Assembly: GCF_029784155.1 (NCBI RefSeq)
Contig: NC_073692.1
Location: 324,195,906 to 324,259,905 of the forward strand
Direction of reading: 5' to 3'
Length of the DNA stretch: 64,000 bases
Origin: Uranotaenia lowii
Taxonomy: Eukaryota; Arthropoda; Insecta; Diptera; Culicidae
The notes under the pieces are model-generated. The model was not told the DNA's origin and made no database searches. It worked only from the letters and a program-made list of their open reading frames with translations. Made by a program: the position numbers and the translations under genes. Shown here one piece after another: positions 57,405 to 64,000 of the stretch. How positions within the stretch are numbered: the first letter of the stretch is position 1; each line of letters begins with the position of its first letter.

Positions 57405-58490
57405 GACTGCCCCAAATGACCCGACTTTTGAAAAAGCTATACGCTGTAGGCTAAAATTGATCCTGGGCCTAGTACAAGATCTCATGCCACGGGAAGGGGT
57501 CGCTCAACGAGCTTTAAGTTTGTATGGGATTTTGAGACATTTTGTTCGAGAGGAACATGAACAACCAGTTTTTCGTCAATAACTTTTGTCTCTTTCGACC
57601 GATTTCTTTCAAAAACGGGTTTTCTCAAAGCCTAAATTGTGACAAATATTTCATCCGAAAGTTGCATTTCAATTAAACTTAAAATAAAAAAGTTATTAAG
57701 CTTCAAAAATTGGTTAACTTTTTTAAGGGTGACATTCATCACTGTTTTATTGAGGCGACTAAATGTCCGACCAGAACGTACAATGTGAAATGCCTGCCGC
57801 TTCGTCAAATAACGACCGATTTTAACCATTGTTGTTGCGCTCGATTGTAATTTTTAATGTTTTTACAATATTTGAGTTTGGATGATATTCACTTGATAGT
57901 TCGGAAAGAAGTAAGGGCGGAAAAATGCTTGACAATTAAAAAATATATTGCATAACCACAGGGGCTTAGGAACATGACTGGACGATTTGTGATGCCAAAA
58001 AAAAACCTGTATTTCATTAATAACTTTGGTTCCCGTTGTCCAATTTCTTTCAAAAACAGTTTTTCTTAAAGGATGGTGTTTATCACTGTTAATGAGTCGG
58101 GCGGTCGAAAATATTGACACCTCATTAACAGTAATGAATACCATCGTAAAAAAGTTTGCCCATTTTTGAAGCCTAATAACTTTTTTTTATCTTAACTCTT
58201 ATCGAAATGCAGTCTTCGTCATTTGTCATAATTTAGATTTTAAGAAAAACCGTTTGAAACTTTCAAATGGAAAGAAATTGGACGACGGCAACCAAAGGTA
58301 TTGATGAAAAACTGATTTTTTTTGGCATCACAAATCGTCCAGTCATGTTCCTAAGCCCCAGTGGTTATGCAATATATTTTTTAATTGTCAAGCATTTTTC
58401 CGCCCTTACTTCTTTCCGAACTATCAAGTGAATATCATCCAAACTCAAATATAATAAAAACATTAAAAATTGCAATCGAGCACAACAATA

Positions 58491-58869
58491 AAGTCTGCTT
58501 CATTTAATATTGGAACAAATTCTTTTGCTCATTGTGGCGCTCCTAGTGGACGGAATTGGAAACTTTTTTCACCCACGTGTCGGGAAATTCATAACCTTTC
58601 ACCATGTATTTATGTCATAACACCAAACGATAGCATTTTGTAAACAACCGCCATGGAAGCCGAACGGAGAGATCAAATTGTGCACAGTTTTCTTACGAGT
58701 ACGAGTACGAGAATTTCTTCGAAACAGCAATGAATAATTTTTTTAATTTTTTTTTTATGAAAGAGTAAAGAAAATGCTACATTTGTATGAAAAACAAATT
58801 ATGAATTCGTTAATAAATGACTGAACTATACGCAATTGTTTGTGTTCCAATATTAAATGAAGCAGACTT
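58491..58869 (+). mobile_element. Internally deleted DD37E-type element (MITE-like)
   Basis: 379 bp with TIRs aagtctgcttcatttaatat (left) and atattaaatgaagcagactt (right), TA on both sides (58489-58490 and 58870-58871). After the left end, an ATG at 58653 starts MEAERRDQIVHSFL. This is identical to the start of the neighbour's transposase, but after 14 residues it jumps to unrelated TSTSTRISSKQQ and a stop at 58733. The internal deletion therefore removed almost the whole transposase and retained both ends. Confidence 0.85.
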
Positions 58870-58871
58870 TA

Positions 58872-59293
58872 CATCCGTCGAACTTGGTCAGCACTTGGTC
58901 GTACAGCTTTCGAGCACGGATTCTGGCCACATTGTTCTGCTTCAGCGTCCGATTTGGCTGTTTGCTGGCTCGGAATGACCTTATTCCTTCCTGGAGACGA
59001 ATTCGTCGCACCGTACTGTGAGCGGCCTGGAACTTATTGGCCAAATCGCGGTCTGAAAGATTGGGATTCCTCTTGACGGCCTTGATGACTTTCCCACGCA
59101 GTTTCCGGTCGACAGTTCCACTCCGACGCTTCGAATGCGGCTTCCGAGCCGTCGTCAATGTTTCCTTGTACTGCTTGATAACACGCCATACGGTATTTCT
59201 GGGCATTTTAAGCTGTTTAGCTAGCTTCGATGCCGACAACAATGGATTTTCAAGAAAACTGTGCACAATTTGATCTCTCCGTTCGGCTTCCAT
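58872..59293 (-). pseudogene. DD37E-type transposase, N-terminal third only
   Basis: On the minus strand the ATG at 59293 starts MEAERRDQIVHSFLENPLLS. Helix-turn-helix-like regions follow: SASKLAKQLKMPRNTVWRVI and LSDRDLANKFQAAHSTVRRI. The frame ends RARKLYDQVLTKFDGC near 58872. At that point transposase sequence stops and the next residues (KVCFI and a stop at 58853) are translated from the adjacent element's terminal repeat. The catalytic domain (two Asp and Glu) is absent. The layout matches the N-terminus of the ITmD37E transposase at 13634 (NPNLSxRDxAN...STxxR), but the sequence is a different subfamily. The DD37E label is inferred from that similarity. Confidence 0.85.
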
Positions 59294-59913
59294 GGCGGTT
59301 GTTTACAAAATGCTATCGTTTGGTGTTATGACATAAATACATGGTGAAAGGTAATGAATTTCCCGACACGTGGGTGAAAAAAGTTTCCAAATCCGTCCAC
59401 TAGGAGCGCCACAATGAGCAAAAGAATTTGTTCCAATATTAAATGAAGCAGACTTTAATGGTTAAAATCGGTCATTAATTGACGAAACGGCATGCATTTC
59501 ACATTGAGTGTTCTGGTCGGACATTTAGTCGCCTCATTGAAACAGTGATGAATATCACCCTTAAAAAAGTTAACCAATTTTTGAAGCTTAATAACTTTTT
59601 TATCTTAGGTTTAATTGAAATGCAACTTTCGGATGAAATATTTGTCATAATTTAGGCTTCGAGAAAACCGGTTTTTGAAAGAAATCGGTCGAAGGAGACA
59701 AAAGTTATTGACGAAAAACTGGTTTTTATGTTCCTCCCGAACAAAATGTCTCAAAATCCCATACAAACTTAAGGCTCGTTGAGCGACCCCTTCCCGTGGT
59801 CCGATCTGGCCCAAATTTGGCATGAGATCTTGTACTAGGCCCAGGATCAATTTTAGCCTGCAGCGTATAACATTTTACAGGTATTAAATTTCCCATACAA
59901 ATTTGGGGCAGTC

Positions 59914-62339
59914 TAGTATACACGTTTAAAGTTTTTTACCTCTTTTTAAGATAGCATAACCTATTTTGAAAAGAGTTTGAGTGATGGCTTTGAGAGAAAC
60001 GGGCTCTGTAAAATGGTATAAATTAATACAGCTAAATTCATCTGAAAAATTAAAAAAAATTTTGTTGCATCCGCATTCAAATTTAAAAAAAAATTCAAAT
60101 CCGTTCTTATCGATAATCGCTCAATTTTTAGGGGTCGAATAAAAACACACTGTGAATAAACGTTTTTTGTGATTTGATAAGAATAAATGTTTCAGACAGT
60201 TTATTTGTTCTTGATTGAATAATAGTTATTAGTAATTTTAAGTATGCTCTTTCAGTTAAATAAAAAAAAGAATTTGTATGTCATATAACGACAGTATCCA
60301 TATACCAACAATTTCGATTGAATACAGTGCGAATGGAGTTTAACTTGAAGACATAAGTTTTCAGAAAAAGCTTCTTTCAACGCCGAATGAAGTACTAGTT
60401 TTATGTATCAATCTCGATCTCTCATTGCGAAGTTAATCTATATTTACGTCATTCAATCCAGAGTTAACAAAATTCTTTCCGGATAAACCGTTCTTGAAAA
60501 TTTCTAGAAGACTACAGCCAACGGCTTCTCCTCAGCAAAGACGGAGATATAAAGCTTCATCACAAGCGAAAATGCTCATTCTAAGCTTTAATCAGCCTCA
60601 ACAAGTTCCAGATGATATAGTCAAAATAAAGACTACTAGCATTGACTAGCATTATGCAAGTCTGATTACGTAAGCAATATATGAAGCATGTTTTATAGAA
60701 TCGTTTAATCGCTTCCAATTGCAACAACTATTATAGTTTGATATGCTGCATACTATTAATAATAGCGTTTTTAAACCGTTAGCGTACTGTTAGCACAAAA
60801 GTTTTCCCATACAACTGTTTTAACAACATTAACAGAGCCTAAAAACATATTAAAAATACAATCATTTAGGAACTCACGATTCTGGCAAAGTATTTAACAA
60901 TTTCTTTAATCGTTTGCTAATCGTTTTTTAAAGCTTCATCAAATCGTAGTTTGTGGATTTAAGAAATCATTTGGTTTTAATCCTCATTTATGAAGGTTAT
61001 TATTTAGCTTTGAGACCAGGCTTTTGATGACAAAAAATGATCTATTTCAAAACAGTCTGAGGTTGAAAATAATTGGTCGAAATTGCTCATTTGCAAATTG
61101 ATATGAACTTCAAAACAGTTGATTAATGACAGAACAAATTAACAAAATTGCAGAAATTTGATTTCCTGAGATTTATTCCAAACAAATCTTAGTGGACAGT
61201 TTTTGAGTAATTTGTATTTTAAATTTGACTGCGAAGGTTTGAATAATCGTTTAATAAAAAAAATTTTAATACGAAATATTAGAAATATAAAACTAACCAT
61301 AAAATCCATAGATATATCTCCGGCTACATGATATTAATTTCAAATCTCTTGATATCAAATTTAAAGTGTTTTTTTTTTCATTATTAGAACTCCGTTTTTG
61401 CGTATGAATTACAGTACTCTTAACATTCATAAGTAAATGATGAAAAAAAAAAACAGTTTTGAATTTCTCAAACGCCGGGATCTAGAAAGCTTCATTTTAG
61501 TTCAATACTTACCCATGATAGATCTTGATATCTTAATTATAATTTTTCCATCGATTGAACATTTGTTTCCACAAAGCTTTAGAAAATCTCAATTTGTATA
61601 AAGTATACAGTTTTGTTTATCAATTCATTTTTGAAGAATATTAAAGCTGGCAGCCGAAAAAACCAACAAATGTTAATGGAAAATTCCTTCCGAAGGTCTA
61701 GCTCGAATCTCCTGCCTGTCTGCCAGAATGCAAATACTGTCCAACATGTTGTATGTAAAATAAATGCTTCCGTTTTCACCCTCAAGAGCCACCGAAAAGC
61801 ATATCGAAGACCGGCAGCTGCTAGGTTGAACCTTACTAGGTGAGTGAATGAGTAGGTTTCAACCCGAGCCGGTCACTCGGCCCGAAGTCCTTGGAAAATG
61901 TGGCACCGAGATGATTGGCCCCGAAATACGATCCACAATGTGTTTGTTTTTCTTGTGTCTCTGTCTCGGTGTGTGCATGTGTGTGTATGTATGTTGTGAT
62001 AGACAGGTTGTCCGTATGTACGTGTGCCATGTAAGCAGTCGGTATATCTGGGTCGTGTATTGCGACACTTGTTTAGGTTTGCAAATTTTACTCATTTGCC
62101 TTGGGCTTCAGCCGTTTGATGGAGCCCATAAATTTGCATGGCAAGGTTTATTTTTTCTGTGCTGTAGCCTTCTCGGAAGTTTTGCTGAATTTTTCAAGAT
62201 TTCTAATAATTTTTTTTTATGTTTTGTAAATTTGCATCATTAAAATATTCAGTTAACAAATGGAAAAAAAAGTTTTTCTTTCAAATAAGAAGATAAAAAA
62301 GATAAAAACAATTTGGAAATGAACTCCATGAACGGCTGT
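59914..62339. other. Unassigned region with a GC-richer patch
   Basis: Mostly AT-rich and unrecognised. About 61790-62110 is richer in GC and contains a GT-rich microsatellite at 61960-62000 (gtctctgtctcggtgtgtgc, atgtgtgtgtatgtatg). The 131-codon frame at 61848-62243 runs through it and is mirrored by antisense frames, so it is not accepted as a gene. Confidence 0.3.
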
Positions 62340-62690
62340 TTTTACCCACAATTTCCCTAGATTTTTCAAATAGTTTAGCCATTACTCCATTTTCTGGAGC
62401 ATGCAGTGGCTCAAAAAGCCTTCATTCGATTTCTCGGAAAAAAAATCACACTATATAGGTTGAATTTGCTCAAAAATCTTCCAGTCCGTACAAGCTTTTT
62501 CTGAATTATAATAAAAATGTTTGAATATTGGGGGTAAAACAGCCATCACTCCAGTTTTCGATGCGTATGGTGGCTCAAATAGCCTCCATTCGATTCCTCG
62601 GGAAAAAATACTCAAGATAAGTCTCTTTTGGTTCAAAACTTTATGATCCGAACATGTTTTATTTCTGAATTTCAACCCTTCCAAAACAAA
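62340..62690. repeat. Two tandem units of about 164 bp
   Basis: gccattactccattttctgg ... ggctcaaaaagccttcattc, gatttctcgg (62378) repeats as gccatcactccagttttcga ... ggctcaaatagcctccattc, gattcctcgg (62542). The period is about 164 bases. Confidence 0.7.
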
Positions 62691-62702
62691 TCTATTTATC
62701 TT

Positions 62703-63060
62703 CTATGTATATAAAACAAGGCTAGAGACAGAAATGTGCGGACACGCACAACTCTTCACTGGATCATCCGATTTGCATGTGATTTTTTTGTTGTGTTCGT
62801 CTTCAAGCGAAGAAAAACACAACGGAGAGATAATTTTTAAAATGTTTTTGTGGAATTTGAAAATTAATTTTTAGTTTTTATTCATATCAAATAAAAGTCA
62901 TGGCACCCAATTTCCATTTTTTTTTTCATTCGAATCACCCAGAGTAGTAAGGCGCCAAAAGCAATCAAGGCTTACTAATGTTCATCCATCTATCTATAGG
63001 AAGTTTTGGCACCCATTTTCATTGCCAGTGTACTTTTCAGGTGGCACCAGTAAAATAGAT
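62703..63060 (+). mobile_element. Helitron-like terminal fragment (tentative), second copy
   Basis: It starts tctatgtatataaaacaagg then ctagagacagaaatgtgcgg. It includes actggatcatccgatttgca and aaaagtcatggcacccaatt, the latter shared in inverted orientation with 7980-8020. No Rep/helicase sequence is present, so the class is by analogy only. Confidence 0.4.
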
Positions 63061-63504
63061 GAAGCATATTTACGAAATTTTTATTTGTTGCATCAGAATC
63101 AAGGCAATTCTAATATTTTCTTAGATGATTGTTTGTGCACCGTTATTTTTTTAAAGTCATTTTCTTTTAGCAACTCAAGCAATATGGATGAAAAATTTTC
63201 GATAAACTCAAAACATTACCATTACCAAATGATTTTTGATGAGTTTCGATAGCACCAATAGAAAGTCATATAACTGATAAATAATCACCTTTATTTATTT
63301 TTGGTTGATATTTAGAAGATGTAAGGAACTTATCCAGTCAGTTTGAGAATTAAAAGTTATCAATTTTGTGATTCCAAGTAAATTGCATCACTATCATAAG
63401 AACGGATTGGAGGATCAGGAATCATTGAAAATGCACACTACCTTTTATGCTCAGTGGTTTAAAGGAACTTTTCCAAAGTTTACCTATAAAGGACTTTAAA
63501 TTGA
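63061..63504. other. Unassigned AT-rich sequence
   Basis: A short frame at 63022-63252 shows no recognisable domain. Confidence 0.3.
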
Positions 63505-63650
63505 TATTATTTTTTCAATTGTGTCATTTTTTCTATTTTTCTTTTGTCAATTTATTTAATTTGTCACTTTTGTCGAATTTGTCAATTTTGTTTATTTTGT
63601 CAATTTTGCCGATTATCTCAATTTTTTTAATTTTATCTGTTTTCAATTTG
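63505..63650. repeat. Degenerate TTTTGTCAATTT simple repeat
   Basis: About a dozen variants of ttttgtcaattt follow one another (ttgtcacttttgtcgaattt, gtcaattttgtttattttgt). The frame 63447-63731 becomes an artificial leucine/serine/isoleucine-rich peptide through it. Confidence 0.75.
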
Positions 63651-64000
63651 AAGGTGTTGTCTGAAATCAACGGAGTATTTGAGCTGTTTATTGTAGTAGA
63701 AAAGGATTCACAATTATTTACCTTTTTATAGTATAATTCATGTGTCGTATTCTGTTAATGAAAATGGACATCTGAAATGTTTGCTTTTCTATGAGAACTA
63801 CTTTCACATTATTCGTAATTTTTTGTCAAACATTTGTTATTTTTACGTCGGCTTGTCTTGTAATCACCTTCTTATAAGAAATATTGCTCAATAATTATTA
63901 AAAAATAACATGAGGAGCTAATACTAAGCTTTTAATTACATACATGCTCCCAAATGCTATAAACTCTAATGTGGAGGACTTGGTGGCGCTGCTGTTTGGT

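Larger units (their letters stand above)
58491..59455. mobile_element. Composite insertion with three terminal repeats
   Basis: The deleted element 58491-58869 is followed directly, sharing one TA, by a second truncated copy on the minus strand. That copy ends in its own TIR at about 59430-59455, flanked by TA (59456-59457). Removing 58491-59455 and one TA gives cacaacaa-TA-atggttaaaatc. This matches the other arm of the host palindrome (gattttaaccattgttgttg), so the two copies entered the palindrome as one unit or accumulated at one point. Confidence 0.8.
57405..59913. mobile_element. Large nested palindrome with a transposon in its right arm
   Basis: Termini gactgccccaaatgacc and atttggggcagtc are inverted, with TA at 57403-57404 and 59914-59915. 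The outer arms are 57405-57840 and 59458-59913. Landmarks include acgggaaggggtcgctcaac against gttgagcgaccccttcccgt, and gtccgaccagaacgt against a ttctggtcggac match. Inside the outer left arm is a second palindrome, 57841-58488, centred near 58145. There, ctggacgatttgtgatgcca mirrors tggcatcacaaatcgtccag. Without the 965-bp DD37E-type insertion the element is about 1.54 kb. It encodes no protein of its own. The frames 57632-57829, 57863-58144 and 59611-59850 are arm sequence. Confidence 0.88.

Noticed and set aside
61848..62243. 131-codon plus-strand frame with a cysteine-rich, hydrophobic stretch
   Set aside because: Much of it is the GT-rich microsatellite (LCLCLGVCMCVYVC), and an antisense frame overlaps it.
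63447..63731. 94-codon leucine/serine-rich frame that looks like a membrane protein
   Set aside because: The hydrophobic pattern is produced by the degenerate ttttgtcaattt repeat.
1..64000. Endogenous viral sequence, piRNA cluster or host protein-coding gene in the window
   Set aside because: No viral polymerase, capsid or envelope motif was recognised. The transposon density would suit a piRNA cluster but sequence alone cannot show this. No intact host exon chain was found.

Overview
The window looks like non-coding, repeat-dominated nuclear DNA of an insect, most likely a mosquito. It is AT-rich and eukaryotic in style: there are no operons, no ribosome binding sites and no long intact reading frames. 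It carries two Tc1/mariner lineages identifiable by catalytic spacing. One is a DD37D (maT-like) element. The other is a DD37E element of the ITmD37E type, which is typical of mosquitoes. The species assignment is inference. I found no intact host gene. All recognisable coding sequence is broken: transposases, one non-LTR reverse transcriptase and one retrocopy of translation factor eEF1B.

Layout. At 0.7-5.1 kb lie short TIR elements carrying a 'cacttatacccctttgg' motif, a DD37D element (1054-2355), and a 1.18 kb foldback nested exactly at a TA inside one TIR element. At 6.6-8.2 kb are a GGTTGCCAG-ended element and a Helitron-like terminus. At 8.9-10.1 kb is a 57-bp minisatellite. At 13.35-15.58 kb an ~81-bp minisatellite is interrupted by a nearly full-length ITmD37E element. 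At 15.9-21 kb two arrays of 125-150-bp units face each other, with a third tailed repeat between them. At 26.2-28.2 kb there are a small repeat, an ITmD37E fragment cut by a probable BEL/Pao-type LTR, and a minisatellite whose units keep complementary arms. At 32-34.3 kb is a degenerate GATCC/GATTC array.

Further right, at 34.6 kb there is a tRNA-like SINE head. At 35-37.9 kb a TIR-bounded segment contains the eEF1B retrocopy. At 38-41 kb is a 5'-truncated, R1-clade-like LINE on the minus strand with ~490-bp repeats beyond its coding end. At 43.9-44.8, 45.9-47.3, 53.8-54.8 and 57.4-59.9 kb are large inverted-repeat elements. The last holds a composite DD37E-type insertion in one arm. The stretches between are mostly AT-rich and unrecognised. 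A few GC-richer, apparently single-copy islands (about 10.5-11.3, 18.2-18.9, 24.9-25.5, 30.4-31.5 and 41.4-42.6 kb) may be host regulatory or intronic sequence.

No cooperating gene system is visible. The structure comes from successive insertions, foldback formation and tandem amplification. The features most worth checking are the arm-covarying minisatellite (27.3-28.2 kb), the three-terminus composite transposon (58.5-59.5 kb), the interleaved inverted repeats (45.9-47.3 kb) and the eEF1B retrocopy inside a TIR element (35-37.9 kb).
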